This document shows, one piece after another, positions 14,201 to 29,200 of a stretch of 62,000 bases of DNA; the stretch's first letter is position 1, and every line of letters starts with the position of its first letter. Under the pieces are notes generated by a model that worked only from the letters and a program-made list of their open reading frames with translations, had not been told where the DNA came from and made no database searches. The stretch comes from Phoronis australis (Eukaryota; Phoronida; Phoronidae): contig NMRA01000196.1 in assembly GCA_002633005.1 (NCBI GenBank), positions 418,824 to 480,823 of the forward strand, given 5' to 3'. A program made the translations under genes and the position numbers.

Positions 14201-17200
14201 AAAACCTACAATGTGCCTGTTTTGAAGTCCTTTTAATACAAGGATGTAAGCTGGGCCATTGTTTCAAGATTCAGCAGTCTTCAAAGTGTTTAAATTGTGA
14301 TACCATGCACTAGTTTCTTTAATTTTTAACGCAATGAGGCGGAACAGCGACGCTTTGTTTTATCAAAAATTTCAACAAAAATCTACCTCCAGGTCATTAC
14401 TTGCTCAGTTCTTATTGTACAGCTGTCATCAACAAACATGGTGAATTTTTGATCATTCTTAACAATACCATGAGCTTTTGAAAAATGAAAAGAACATTAC
14501 AGTTGTACATGACAATTATTGTTCTTCAAGTTACGTATGTACATATCTTGACTAGAAGATAAAACGTCTAATTTTGCAGAGATAAAACACCTAGTTGATC
14601 GAGGCATAATTTCACAATAGCAAAAACTGAGTTATAGCAGACATTCATTTCTTCCTCCATGTCTTCCTGCCACATTCCAGCTCAGGTCAATGGGTGGGGT
14701 TTTTCAAGGTCTGACTTGGACTTTTTGAAAAACCTCAGTTTGTCAGTTTGGTGGATTGGGTTGTGGTAACTTGTTTGACAGCACTTTACATTCTTTGAAG
14801 GCTTACACATTTCCCAGAATAGAGAAACATAAACAAAGATTTGTTGAAAGATGGGGTGCTTTTTTCTTCTGTAATTTAGTGGCCCAATGTCAAAGACTCC
14901 TTTGTTGGCAGCATCAGTAATGCAATTGTTTCAACAGGCAATCTTCCTATCCCATCTTTATTTGGGATATTTGTACTAGCATTTGATAAGTGCACAATGA
15001 GTAGACTAAATAAACATTCAAATCTTGCATGATCATGGTGATGTAGTTGATTGTCTGTTGGTCAGTCAGCTAGGGTAAGTTCAGTTTTTTGTTTTGGCCA
15101 TTAACAAACAATGTAAGTTGTTGATATCAGCAGAAATACAGAGATATATAAACACGGTTTTTTATCTGAAGCAATCACCAGGAACCAGAAGCTGTTACTG
15201 TTTTGACTTTTAATGACACAGTATGTACACTTTGTATTTCTGTTTTTCCTGGAGATGATGTTTGATTAAACATGAAAGTTTGAGTGTGAGCTTGTTTAAA
15301 TATACATTTGTAATCACATTCTTGCTATTGTCTTTTAACAGAAATCAAATAAGACTTTGCTCTGTTCTCAATAGACACTCAGGGTCAACCCAGGCTTTGA
15401 GACGGACTGGCTGGTTAACCTGTTTGCAAATAAGGCGAACTTTAGCAAATGTCGTTTTATGATATCTACACAATGTGATCCATGCTTGTAATAGATTAGA
15501 AACGTTCTTTAATCTTTACTTTTGAGGAAAAATTTAACGAAATAAATTTCTCTTGTCGGCCATATTGTGGTGGTGCTCTAAACCAGTGGAGAATTACCCT
15601 AACAAATTTATGTGTGTTAAAGCAGGTAACGATGGAAGTACCAGCAATTAAAACAAGTAACTTTTGGGAAGCACATGGATACTTGCTTGTTGTTTTTTTA
15701 CATTCTTTTCTACTTTAAAACCTTTACTGCTTGTCATTGGCAATGGACTTAAGGCCATTTTTGAGCTCATTTTTGAGCCTGCACATTCTGGTACAGTGAA
15801 AAGTGAGAATGTTTTTATAAACAGCTAGACTTCTTGTCCTGCTTCTGTTTGACATTTCACTTGTCTGTGTTGGATAATGTTTTTATACCTAGATCTGTTA
15901 GCCAGGCCACAATTTTAGAAGGGGTATGTTTTGATAGAGACTAACATTGCTTGGCACTCATAGACAGAATTAGACACCACTTAATGGTATTTTGTGCACT
16001 AAATACACAAGTTCTCCTGGTTATATTTTTCTACACCAGACAAGGACACAGATTTCTAGCACAAAATTTAGTCTGGAAACCACTAATCAGTTGGCCAGTG
16101 ATAATGATACAAAATGCTACAGTTTGTCATTTGATCACAATGATTGTTTGAATAGTTTTTTAAGTACTGTCTGTAGGAAATTCAGCACATGCGGAAATAT
16201 GAATTCTCTAATACACATTAAAGTGGTCATTTATCTTTGAATATAAACTTAACAAAACAAAAAACGTCTAAATACGTCTGTTGATGCTATAGTTACCATT
16301 TTCTGGAGGCATACAATCAGCAACTATTTCCACTTTATTTTAGACATTTAATTAAATGTGGCATGTAAAATTAGGTTTCAGCATCTAACAGTAAAATGTC
16401 CAGAGGCCTGCAAGAACACTGCGGTTTTTGCTTGAAATTAAGGTATCTGTTTTTGTGTGTCCTCGGGCATCAGTCATGATAGCAAGTAGTGACAGCCATT
16501 TGTGGAGATCCTCTGAAATAAATACTGTAAATAGTCCTAATGTAGGCTGATTGAATAACGTTCAGCAGCACCTACGGTTCACATGGAATGTAGAAGGAGG
16601 TAACGGTGGTGTTACTTTCTTTGCAGTTAATCATGGCATTGACTTATTGTAGTTATGCCAAAGGTTGTTTGAAAAAACACAACAAATGTGAAATACCTGG
16701 GGATGAAAGAAATCAAGTCAGTATCAGTTATTGTTAAGTCCCTTGTTTTATCAAGAGTTATTGTAAACTCAATCTGAAGAGTAGTTGAAGTGTTTACTTT
16801 ATTGCACTTCAGATTGGAGGAAATGTTGTCTATCAGGAATGCCAGTGTGGTATAGAAGGCTTTTTTGCTAATTATCAAAGCTTCTTTCATTTATGTATAT
16901 TCAAATTCTTTCTCATCACCGACTTTGTATTGTTGTTTTTCTAGTACTTTTCGGTTTCACAATTCACACTCCAATTTAATTACACATAAAACGTATTACC
17001 ACAGACTAAAATTCTATAGAGACATCTTTTGCTTGAGGTTAATGCACGATATCTGGGCAAATATTGCCCGTTTGTTAATGACAAAAAATAATTATCGATC
17101 AAACTTTTGGAAAAAATACACCAACTTTCAGGCCAGCAGTGCGAAGCTCCCTGGCTTCTACTGGAGAATAGTGATTCCTCTGCAAATTACATCAGTCCCA

Positions 17201-20200
17201 GTGACTAAGTTGCCCTCCAACAATTTAGGCCTGAGGTGGCTGACACTGGGGTTGGAAATAGTTTGCAACTGAACTTCCCCCCCCCCCCTCCAGCAGTTTT
17301 GAAGTTGTACAATATTTTTTATTTTTCAGTTATATCACCTGGATATGATTTTTTCCCTCAACTACACTCAGGGTGTAACGGGAGACAACCACCCCAGGAA
17401 AATATCCTTGTGGTCACTCAAAATGACATACCGTTTCTTTTTTCGGGATGATCTACTTTGTCTGTTAAGTCGTTAGAACATGATGCAAAATCGAATTCAC
17501 CACCCGAATTTGCTGATGTTACAGCTGTTACTAAGTGTATTTGTAAATTAGCCAGTTGGTTTCTAATATAATGTTTATGAACTTGCAGAAGCTGTAGCAG
17601 TTTTGCTCCATCTTAGCCAGTTATGGAAATGCCAGTCAAAATATGATCAATGCAATTGCCTCTAATTCTGGCACTTTGCTGGCGGTTTGACTTAATCCAA
17701 AACTGCTGATGTTTTTGTTAGCGACTCAAGCGACTCGTAGCCATCAATTGGCGCTTTAAGAGTCATTCTGGTGGTGAGGAAACAAACTGATGGCAGACTG
17801 TACATCTGTCTGGCTATAATGCTAGTATTTTCACCACTAGCAGCTGGTGTTTTCACTGCTCATGTGAACACTTAACTCTACAATCTTAATAGTGACTGTA
17901 GTAAACATAGTCTTGACTTGCGTTTTTTGTCTTTAAGAGGATCTTATCCTTTATGAGCCAGACCTATTATCTCAAGTGTTCCTTTCTTTGCTGTAATTCT
18001 CTATGTTAAAGTTCTTTTGCCTTTGGCCATACTTAGGGTTCTCCAATTTTGGCCAGTCTCACTGCATCTTTATTGACTGATTTCCTAAATGTCTTTTCTG
18101 TGATTGGGCATAACTGCAAGATTGCAAGATTCTGATGTGTTTATGTTAGTGAAGGTTGGTTGTCCATTAATGTTGATTTGCCGAAAATACATCTGAAAGT
18201 GAATCGAAGTCAGAAAAATCCTTAAACTACATCAAAACTGTAACTGAAGTCGAGTATTTGTTCATGTTTAAAAGGATGTTTGTTTTTTAGGTATTTTGAG
18301 CTAGTCAGCTTTTCACATCAATAAAGGTATTGTTAGCAATTTGACTAATTGTTTGTCTTGCAATATTGTGGGCAATACTGGTGTTTGCCAGCTCCAGTGT
18401 GTGTAGTGTCCCATTACTAATCACTGTTTGCCAACAAGCAATTCTAAAGCAAGGCTAATGGGTCAACAATGACATCTCTGTTATCAACTGGATACACTAA
18501 CTGAGGAGTGTCAGTTCACATCTTCCTTATAGGATGCCTTGCAAGTTTTACTGACTGTTTTCTACACGCGCACATAGACCCCTGTAAAACTGCTTTAGAA
18601 TTGCTACCATAAGCCAAGAGTGTCATAAATATGTCATTTTATATCAGCCCAAGTTAAGTGATAGAGAGCCAAAACAAAACTGTAGAAATGTTTCGTTTCT
18701 ACATTGATTTACCTGACTACGATAACACACACAGCCTTTGTTGACTAAATTTATGACTGATATAAAATTAGGTGGGGATATTTTTTTCATTAAAGTCAGA
18801 ATGTGACTTGACAAGTGGAATTTCATTAGAAAGATTTCTCAATCCAAAACGAGCATTAAGAAAATTTTGCTTTGTTTACCAGTAGCATTGGCATGCATTT
18901 GGGTAACTGTTACTAGGCAACAGTGATATTCCCAGCATTTTAGCAACTGAAGGTATTTAAGCCCTTAGAAAATGGAAAAATTGCATTTTTGCTACATTTT
19001 TTGCTGTGATTACTCTGTGTATTAAGTTCATATGGTAACAGTTGTAGGGAAAATTTACCTTATGTTACCTTTGAGCAGCTCAGGAAACAACTGGCTTTTT
19101 AAACTAGACATATTACTTGCATGCTAAAATTCTGATGAAGCAGAACTATCTGAATCTGTCAACACAGTGCACCTTTTTTGTTCTAAGTGTTTAAATGAAT
19201 CTGTAATGTTACTTGGAAATACACAATTTGTAAAAACACATTGAATGATTGCAGCTCAGATGTCTCGCTGGTCGTTAAAGCGCACCTTGATAAAATATTT
19301 GGGTCGCTTTCCACTTGGCTTACTGTAATCACATTCTTATAGGGTGATTGAGTGATTTACGATAATCAGATCTTTTTAATATTGACTATCGGATAACTTT
19401 ATCACTGAGACATGTGCTCATTCAAAGAATCTGTCCTCCCAACACACCTCCATACCTGCTGATAACCCTTGAAGGGATTTGTAGATTTCTTAAAACATAT
19501 CTTGCTCAAGGTTTGTCTGAAATTAATTTTTTTGATTTACTACCTATTTGGATTGGCTGTCTGATTCATGCGTTGGCGATAGGTTAGAGTTGATATTAAA
19601 TCACTACAAGTAGCGAGGCAAGTAGATTTCGTAATTAGCAACGTGTTATCAACAACGGTGCTAGGTGTTGGATGAATGACTTCAGTTTGTGTTTATTATA
19701 GGCGTTTCTGTGTTTGAATAGAATTCTTTACAAAGACAAATGCCGTGATTGATTATCTTAGTTTGTGTAAGAAACCATTCTCTGTTACTGAAGTGATTGC
19801 TCAGCGGTTACTTTAAGCCAATAGGTGGCAGCATTACCTACCTGCCTCCCCAATAAATATGGGAAGTGAATGTATGTGGGCGACGGAGCTATGCCTTGAG
19901 CATATTAGACCTGGCTACTTATGACTAATTGACTATGAATCAGTGCTAAATTGTAAATTGGTCTGAATGTTACAAAGTGATAGTTTCAAATTTACGTTGA
20001 AGCCTCATGCAGAATACCTACTTTTAAAGCCGTTATTTTTGCTTAAGTTTCGAGATGGAACTCTTTTTTGGTACTTAAATATGGGGGGTTAGCTACAGGA
20101 ATTACAGTAATCTCTGTACATTACGTCCACTCACTTTATGAGCATCAAACATTATTCACAATTTTTTTCCTATCTAGAAAGTACGACCATTGACGATTGG

Positions 20201-23200
20201 CACTCCAAGCCCATTCTATACATATGAACTGTAACCAACTTGCGGCGGATTACATTTTTCCCGTACGAACAGTCAGTGTACATGACACCGTGGACGAATA
20301 GATTTCCCTGATAGCTTAAGTAGAAGATATACTGAATTCCCACCAATTTCATTTATTCCAACTGAAAGTTTGCAATTTCGCCTTGACCACTCGGTACTGC
20401 ATGAAATTTCAACCCACACATATTGGTGATTAGGTCATCGGAGAGCGTAAATTCAAACTCAACTCAAGTTTGGTGACAATGAATCTTTGAGTGGGAGCAA
20501 TCAATGATCCATGGTTTTATCATGGTGAAGTATACTGATTTCCTGTATTAAAGAATTCCACCTCAAAATAATGATTTTCAAAGATGTTGCTGCTTGGGAC
20601 TTTTACTTAAAGCGGTTTAAAACCATCTTGCATTACAAAAACCAACTTTCAAAATTAGACCACTTACCATCATGAAGTTGATCTCAAGTTGTTTTTCAGT
20701 CAAATTGTTGGGGATTTGTGAGCTTCGATAGAACTGACTTTTCCTCAATGCTTGAGGCTAAGGCTCTTCAAGATGGTTTGTCATTTAATGCGCTGATCAT
20801 TGTCTTAGCCTTGGTAATGATCTGCCAGGTCTTTGCAAAGTCAGAAGTTGTTTCTCGTAGGAGTAAGGAACAAGCTAAGACCAAGTTTAAGGCGGGTAAC
20901 AAAGTGGTCTAAATCAAAACCTTCTTGGACAGAACACAGACAGTTTATAGCCACTTTAAGTACTTATTTGTTATTCAATTTATTTAAGTTTCTGAATGCT
21001 TGATTTTTAAGACTTATATCTACTACATAGTTAATGTAAACCTAGGGACTGGTAAAGCAGCATTAAGCCTTTGCTTTTTGTTGAAATTGTTTAGATTAAA
21101 GCTTTTATGGTTGTGAAGTTAGCCTTATCTTGATCCTTGCTTGTGCAGTTTAGAAGTGATCTCTTAAAAATGGGGAAGAACTCAGTGGTAGGTCTTATTA
21201 CTTGAGAGCAAGCTTGCTTTCAGATCTTGGAATGAACTGAAATTTTATGAGATTCAGTGATCTGAAAACATGATGAACTGTCAATTCTTTCACCCCCCCC
21301 CCCCAAAATCACCTACAATTTGACTAATCAACAATTAGAGACCGATCTCATAATGATGGGTCATCTTTTTCAAAGTGGGTTTTTTGATGAAAGTTGGGTT
21401 TATTGCCACTTGGGCTATTTCAAGTTGTTTCTGAAGTAATTACACCCCTTGGTTTCATGCCATTGTCTACTGGTAGCATGATCTAGTCATTTTGATGGCC
21501 ATTTCTTAGTATCTTGTATATTTTTTCTTTCAGTTTATGCTGTGGTAATGGCTTAGCCTGCCACTTTTATGTTGTATTTAGTTTGATTCATAGGTTAATA
21601 CTTTGGGTTTTTTTGCTTTGTCTCGCCAGTCCATTAGGATAGTAATTTTTCATGTGTTATGCTTTGATACTTGACTAAAATGCAACAACCTAGAAAATTT
21701 ATCTCACCAATGTCTTTTTCTACAGTAATTCAGCAGGTACAAGGTTTGCAGCTGTTTTCTTGCCGCAATGGTTTTCTGCCAATGTCCTCACACTATAATT
21801 TTATATTTTTGTGGAGTCTTAAAATATTTCAGTTGACCAGCCTAATGTTTTGTGGAAATTGTAACAAGAAGTGAACAACAAACACAACCAAAATCGGTGA
21901 CAGGCAAGCAAAATACAAATACATGACTAAGGTCAAAGGTCAATATAACAATCCCCATGTGTATTCATGCTAAAAAAGAGAGAAATCCTTGCTGAAGTCA
22001 CTTAACATCTGGCAAAATAAGCTGAAAATTCAACCTCTCCAAGTTTGTTTTAATTTGTGTCCCTTCTCATGCTTTATTAGATGTTAAGCCCTGGGGCAAG
22101 TCCAGTCATCAAAGACATGGAGTTGTGGAAATCATTCATCTATGTTACTACTGCTAATGAGAAGTGAATAATTGGCCATAGTACTGAGATTAATTGGGCT
22201 TGCTACTGTTAGATGTGCAATGAAGGTTTCTGATTGTTCACAGATGGTGCTGCTCATGAAGTGTTGAATTGGAGGGTGGTGTACTAACTGGCACTGCCAT
22301 CTTTTGAGCAAGTTGTCAAGTTTTTAGCTTCACATTTTTGTAATAGGTGGCGCTCTACAACAGTGGCTTGGTATTATGGTTTTTTTTTTCTTCGTTTTAC
22401 CATTGAACTAGAGGAACTGGAATGCTCACCCTTGCAAGTGACCTATGGCCTGTAGTGGAAGAGATGGCTGTGAGGGAGTTTCTATTGTTGATTTATGTTT
22501 GCACTGTTGTTGTAACATAGCAATCATAAGAAAAATTGTTCCTAAGTCTCTTGTTCACGATGACACACATTGCAGATCTATCAGTTATATTGCTTATTTT
22601 TGTTAAGGTATTTAATGAGTTTCATGCTAAAATTCTATGAAAAGTAATAATTTGTAAACAATGCAGTGACCTATCCCCTTTAGTCTCTTTTCCAGACCAT
22701 ATTGGTTTTAGAGGCCTGATTTCAATCTTTCTTTTGTTAGTCGCCAGGCTCAGTCTTTTGCCTGCTGTCATGAAGCAAACACCAGTAATGTACCACACTG
22801 AATGAATTCATAATGTAAACGCACATCAACTCAAAATTTGTTAATTTTTATCATATTTCTAACCTGTAAAACAAGGATTCTACAAATTGACCTTTCCACG
22901 AGGACTTCAATTTCAGAAGCCGAACGTGTTAAAAAATTACCAGTTACTGTCCTGAACATTTCAATTTATTTTAGCCAGTATTTATTGCTGGGAAGACATC
23001 GCTAATGTGACAATCGCCCTCCGCAACATAATAGGAGCTTACTGGATCAGTGTCTTCCTGGTGTCTAGAGAAGCATTGTCTAACTACAAGATACCAAGAA
23101 ATGGCAAGGTTTCCTACTGAGTTTGCCCTATCTATCAGAAAAAAACTTATCTTTAAATTCCAGTTGGACGTTAGTCTGTCATATTATTTGTAAATGTCCT

Positions 23201-26200
23201 TGCAACCTGGATTTATATTGGAGAATCTGCTTATAGCTAACAGCGTCTCAGGCCCAAGAATATGCTGTATGAAGATGCGTAATTTTGGATGTAACTCTGT
23301 AAATTCCATGAATTAATTGATGTAGCAAAGTAATCTTTTGGCTAATTAGTTATAAAAGTAATTAATCAGTAAATTACTACATTAAATATTTCATAATTAC
23401 TCTCTTAGTTTTTTTGTTGAGAAATTCAACGAATTAGAATTTCACGTGTTGGACATATTGTGTGTTAAATAAATGAGGAGTGACGAACCACCTTTCAACT
23501 TTATACTGATGTTTGTCTTGTTTTTCTTTTTTGCATACACTTTTGTACCACATCAGAAATAGTTTATTTGGCGTTGTTGAGAAGCTTGACAAAATAACAT
23601 TTCACCTTTTTTCTAACTTTTAATTAAGAAATCACCTCACCCTCTCACTTTGCTTGGTGTCTATATTCCAAATGCTAGAAAAGGGTGGGGAGGGTATTTG
23701 AACCCTAACTCCACTACTTTGAACACCAAGAGATGGCATTTGCCAACTGCCCATTAATCATTTTGGCTTGTTAGTGATTCAATAGCCTGGCAGCTGATTG
23801 TCTAGTGCAGAAGGCAAACCAATTAGCCAAGACAGATTTTTGTCTGGTAAACCAGAGCAACCAATTTGCCAGGTTGTGAATGGCCAGTTAGGGTGAAACT
23901 AGATCCAGACTAAATACATTTAGTGGGCTTATTGAAGATGATGAGGGTGTTAGGTATACAACACTGCTAGATAATTGTAACCTTAATGGATCATTGAAAT
24001 TTTAATCTATTTTGCATCAAGTGTGGCCCTGGGTGTTAAAGTTTGAAATCGTTTTTTTAGGCGGTCAGTGCCCAGTTGCATTAACTATCCCAAATAAGTA
24101 TTCTACTAAGTTTCTAAAATCTATAGATAACGGGAAGAGCAAATCACGAGAATTTTTGCATGTGGATTCCTTCAAAAGTTCTGGGATAACGTTTTTCTCA
24201 GACTTACCATTTTCGAGTTATTTGACTTTGAATTTCAAAAAAAACAAAACTTCAATTTTTTCGAAAAAAATATGAAATGTTGCGAAACTATCAATTTAGA
24301 TAGAATTTGGAACGGGCTTTCAGAAGAAGTTTTCCATTTTTCACTAGGACGTCTACTTTTCGAATTATTTGAGATTTTCTGATAGTGCTGTTCCTTTGTT
24401 GAGCACTCTTACCGCATTGATGTTGGTTTAGATTATTTGAACAAGACTGTAGCTTATTTCTTACTAATTTATGACATCTAAGTTCATCGTATGAAGGTTA
24501 TGATGTTGTTCATCATCGCCACCTTCATCATCACAATCATCGTCATTAATTTTGCCTATTGTCGCTCTGAAGACTGTGGGTAGCACTGAACAGTCAGGCC
24601 GAGGCCACGGAGCATTTTTTAGTCCCTAGGATTTATGTTGAGGGCCTGTGTCAGGTTTGGCGGGTGTTTTGAGGAAATTGTTGACAAGAATTGCCAGGAA
24701 ACTTATTTGTGTTTTTTGAATGAGAAAAGCCAAGTTTTACCTACTTTTGATGCAAACTGGTGGCCGTCATTTGCTATCAACCCCTGTCGTCTGCTGTCCG
24801 AGAAACCGCCGGTGCGATTTCAGGTGGCTGTCAGACAGATCAAATTTGCCAAAAAAGTAGCTGGTAAGAGGCTTACTATGACCACATAGTTAGAATCTAG
24901 TGAGGACGAGCATTATTTCTGAATCTGTAGTCAGACGCAGGGCGGGGAAGTGGTTATTTCGAGGAGAAAATTGTCAAATTCTAGTTGGCATTTTTTGCAA
25001 ATAGTTTTGTGTGCCGGGATTTTCTTGCCATGTATATTAACCGATCAGATATCTGTACAGTTCGTTAGAGTTTTAAATGGGCTTTCATAAGATAGTTTTC
25101 ATTTCTCATTAGTCGTCATGATCGTCGTCATCACTCTCCCCATCGTCCTGTTTTCGCGTAATTTCGCCAAGTGTCGCTCATCCAAGCGCTCTCGCACTGT
25201 TGCCAGTTTACTGGGTGCATGAACAAGACTGCAGGGTATTTCTTACCGATTTGTTTGCTATTCACATGAATGTTATCGTGTTGTTCATAATCTCCGCCTA
25301 TCGTCATGATCGTCGTCGTTGTCCTCCCCATCGTCCTGTTTTTGCGTAATTTCGCCAAGTGTCGCTCCCCCAAGCTCTATCGCACTGTTGCCAGTTTACC
25401 GGGTGCGTGAACAAGACTGCAGGCTATTTCTTACTGATTTGATTGCTAGTCACATGAATGTTATCGTGTTGTTCATAATCTCCACCTTCATCGTCATGAT
25501 CATCGTCATCATCGTCCTCCGACCCCATCGTCTTGTTTTCGCATAATTTCGCCAAGTGTCGCTCCTCTGAGCGCTCTCGCACTGTTGCCAGTTCACCGGG
25601 TGCGTGAACAAGACTGCAGGCTATTTCTTACTGATTTGTCATAATCTGCCTATCGTCATGATCGTCATCGTCGTCCTCCCCATCATCCTGTTTTCGCTTA
25701 ATTTCGCCAAGTGTCGCTAATCCGAGCGCTCTCGTTTTTTAGGTGGTCAGTGCCCAGTTGCATTAACAATCCCAAAAAGGCATTCCACTAAGTTTCTAAA
25801 ATCTATAAATTTTTGCGTCACGAATATTATGTTCTTCTGTCTTTTTATGTTTATTATGAACTTCCCTTTGTCTAGGGGACGCTTTCTATAATGTAACCAA
25901 AAATTCATACCATATTTTAAGGAATATAAATAGGGACTTGAATTTGGGGCGTCACCTGAAAAGATTCTTATTTTCAATAATATTGAGAATTCAGCAATTA
26001 GCTGCTCTCAGNNNNNNNNNNNNNNNNNNNNNNNNNNNNNNNNNNNNNNNNNNNNNNNNNNNNNNNNNNNNNNNNNNNNNNNNNNNNNNNNNNNNNNNNN
26101 NNNNNNNNNNNNNNNNNNNNNNNNNNNNNNNNNNNNNNNNNNNNNNNNNNNNNNNNNNNNNNNNNNNNNNNNNNNAGCGCTCTCGCACTGTTGCCAGTTT

Positions 26201-29200
26201 ACTGGGTGCGTGAACAAGACTGCAGGGTATTTCTTACCGATTTGTTTGCTATTCACATGAATGTTATCGTGTTGTTCATAATCTCCACCTTCATCGTCAA
26301 GATCATCGTCATCATCGTCTTCCCCATCGTCTTGTTTTCGCATAATTTCACCAAGTGTCGCTCCTCTGAGCGCTCTCGCACTGTTGCCAGTTTACTGGGT
26401 GCGTGAACAAGACTGCAGGGTATTTCTTACTGATTTGATTGCTATTCACATGAATGTTATCGTGTTGTTCATAATCTCCACCTTCATCGTCAAGATCATC
26501 GTCATCATCGTCTTCCCCATCGTCTTGTTTTCGCATAATTTCGCCAAGTGTCGCTCCTCTGAGCGCTCTCGCACTGTTGCCAGTTCACCGGGTGCGTGAA
26601 CAAGACTGCAGGCTATTTCTTACTGATTTGTCGTAATCTCTGCCTATCGTCATGATCGTCATCGTCGTCTTCCCCATCATCCTGTTTTCGCTTAATTTCG
26701 CCAAGTGTCGCTAATCCGAGCGCTCTCGTTTTTTAGGTGGTCAGTGCCCAGTTGCATTAACAATCCCAAAAAGGCATTCCACTAAGTTTCTAAAATCTAT
26801 AAATTTTTGCGTCAGGAATATTATGTTCTTCTGTCTTTTTATGTTTATTATGAACTTCCCTTTGTCTAGGGGACGCTTTCTATAATGTAACCAAAAATTC
26901 ATACCATATTTTAAGGAATATAAATAGGGACTTGAATTTGGGGCGTCACCTGAAAAGATTCTTATTTTCAATAATATTGAGAATTCAGCAATTAGCTGCT
27001 CTCAGTGTGTATCGAAGGAAAAAAAACACATAAAGTAATGAGCATAAAACAGCATTAGAAAGAGCAGTCAGTGATTTCAAAAGTCCATACAAATGTACTG
27101 AAAAGTTGAGGAATATTAGGTGAGTCTACTTGGCTGTTTCATGTGAGCGGGCACTGGCCTCTTCTAAAAAAATGCATTCATGTTGCAGTCCTGTAACTGA
27201 GTTATTTAAATCAGATTCGTTCAATATTAAATTTTACATTTTTCAATACCCATGCAGTGCTGAAACAACTGAACTTGTGGAGCCCTGAGTTATATAAAGC
27301 AAAAGTAAATATTAGCAATGTCAGTGGGTGATATTGCAAGACTTGTCATGGTTTTTCATCTGAAAGTAACACATGTGGTTACAAGTGGAGATAACTCTAA
27401 CACACTAGTGGATTTGGTTTTGGAAATGAACACAGTGGCTACTCTATACTTAATTATAATAAACCATGAAATATCTGCTCATCTCTATCCAATACTTTAA
27501 ACATTAAATATTATATGAAACAGTTGCCTGAATTTAGCTGTTACTTTCAAGTTACAGCTGCAGCCAACAGTGATGGAAGGTAATATATGATGGATGCAAT
27601 ATTACTGGTCTGTTTTAACGATGTTCCTCAGCTGATATATAAATTAAATTCACCTGTTTCGTTTATTGCCAAGTTATTTTTCGTATTTGCGACTTTTATT
27701 CTAATAAAATAGACTCCATGGAATCTGAACTACATTTGGTATTTTCATTACTTGGGGAAATTGAAAACAACACTTCCCTCATTTTTGAACAATAAGTTTG
27801 ACACATTTGAAAAATCCTATTGGTGAATGCTCTCACTTTCAGGCAAGTTTAGTCCTTATTTTTACAAATTCAGATTTCTTCTGATGTTATTCTGCACTGC
27901 TGCTTTAAAAGAGGACTAGTTATGATAATTGTTGAACAAGAGCAACCTTCCATGAGACCAGTACAAATGAATACAGCTGATTGTGCCTCCAGACCAGACT
28001 TTTTGTGAGATAAGAAGAGAGGTGGATTTTTGTCCACATCTTACTGTACATTGGAATTCACCTGGGATGTGCAAGAACTTGTGCTGGCACTTAGCTGGCT
28101 AATAGACTTTGTTCAAGGTTATACAAAAAGGTGCCTGCAGATGTTGTCTTTCCCTGTTCTGCTTAACTGGGTGGTTTACAAACTCACCAGTATGAAGTAA
28201 TGGTATATCATTAGCGGGGTTGGCATTGGACTTTCTTAAGCACTGAAATATGGAATAAAATTGAAAAAGGACACAGACATCCATAAACCAGTGTGTACTG
28301 GGGGATGCAATTAATTTCTGGAACAAACAAACCTCAGCTGAGTCATAACTTGGTATTTATTGTATCCAGAGAGTTTTATAACTTCGTAAAATCCGAAATT
28401 TTATGCTAAGTCATTGGGGACGCTCTTTAATCCGGCTGCCTCACCTACTGCAACGGCGACGATAGATGCAAATGCCGGAGAAGAAAATTCTGACAATTTA
28501 ATTGGTCAGCCCAGTCTTGCAGGACTTTCATCAGTCAACATATATTGACGAGACGATAATTTACGAGACTCATACTTAAGTCATTCGGCAAGCATGTCGG
28601 GTTAATATTGTGTTAGATGTCTCAACTAAATTGAAATGTTTTCGCATTTGTTTTCACAAAATATATTTTATTTTAGATTAGTAAATTGATGTTTGTCTTG
28701 ATACTATAGAAAATAAGGAAGCATGGGTGACGAGCTTGCACATAGATTTTCAGTGATTTTACCTCTGAAACAGCCTTTCAATTATTGTTCTTCATAGCAG
28801 CTGATGTGAATGTCTAGGACACCAATGTTTTTGTACAAGCCTGCCAGACTGTGCTTATGTTCAGAGTGACAGGATAAATAACTCAATGACTCAAAAGGGA
28901 CTCATAATTTGTTAGACCACTGAGTCCCATGGACTGAGTGGCAAACAATTCATTTGGACAAAATTGGGTATTCATCATAGTACACAAAGTCACTATTACC
29001 CTCTCTCATAACTTTCTGCTATCTGTTTGTTGGAAATTAAACATCTCTGATTGGTAGTCTAATCTAAAAGCTGAATGTTCCTTTGGTTAGCATTTATCTA
29101 CAGATTCAAGTTTAGCTTTCTTCCAACTAATGGATCAATAGGAGCTAAGGGCACCAACTGAGCACATTCAAAATTCAGACCAGGCAAATGGTTGCCCATT

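Larger units (their letters stand above)
24437..26735. repeat. About 193-bp satellite, interrupted by assembly gap
   Basis: Monomers begin at GCGCTCTCGCACTGTTGCC and recur at about 25186, 25373, 25571, 26177, 26370 and 26563, mostly 187-198 bp apart. A decayed monomer lies near 24437-24570. Each contains a simple-sequence stretch of CATCGTC units. On the minus strand this spells an acidic D-rich reading frame, but the 193-bp period shifts frame every unit, so it is not a gene. Confidence 0.85.

Noticed and set aside
16865-17272. 135-codon ORF in the large intron
   Set aside because: Low-complexity, AT-driven residues; no motif, no homologue I recognise.
20718-20912. 64-codon ORF with a hydrophobic middle
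   Set aside because: Could be a small membrane protein or transposon scrap, but nothing supports either.
26191-26599. D-rich minus-strand and hydrophobic plus-strand ORFs repeated in the satellite
   Set aside because: They recur because the 193-bp monomer recurs; the period is not a multiple of three, so frames do not continue between units.
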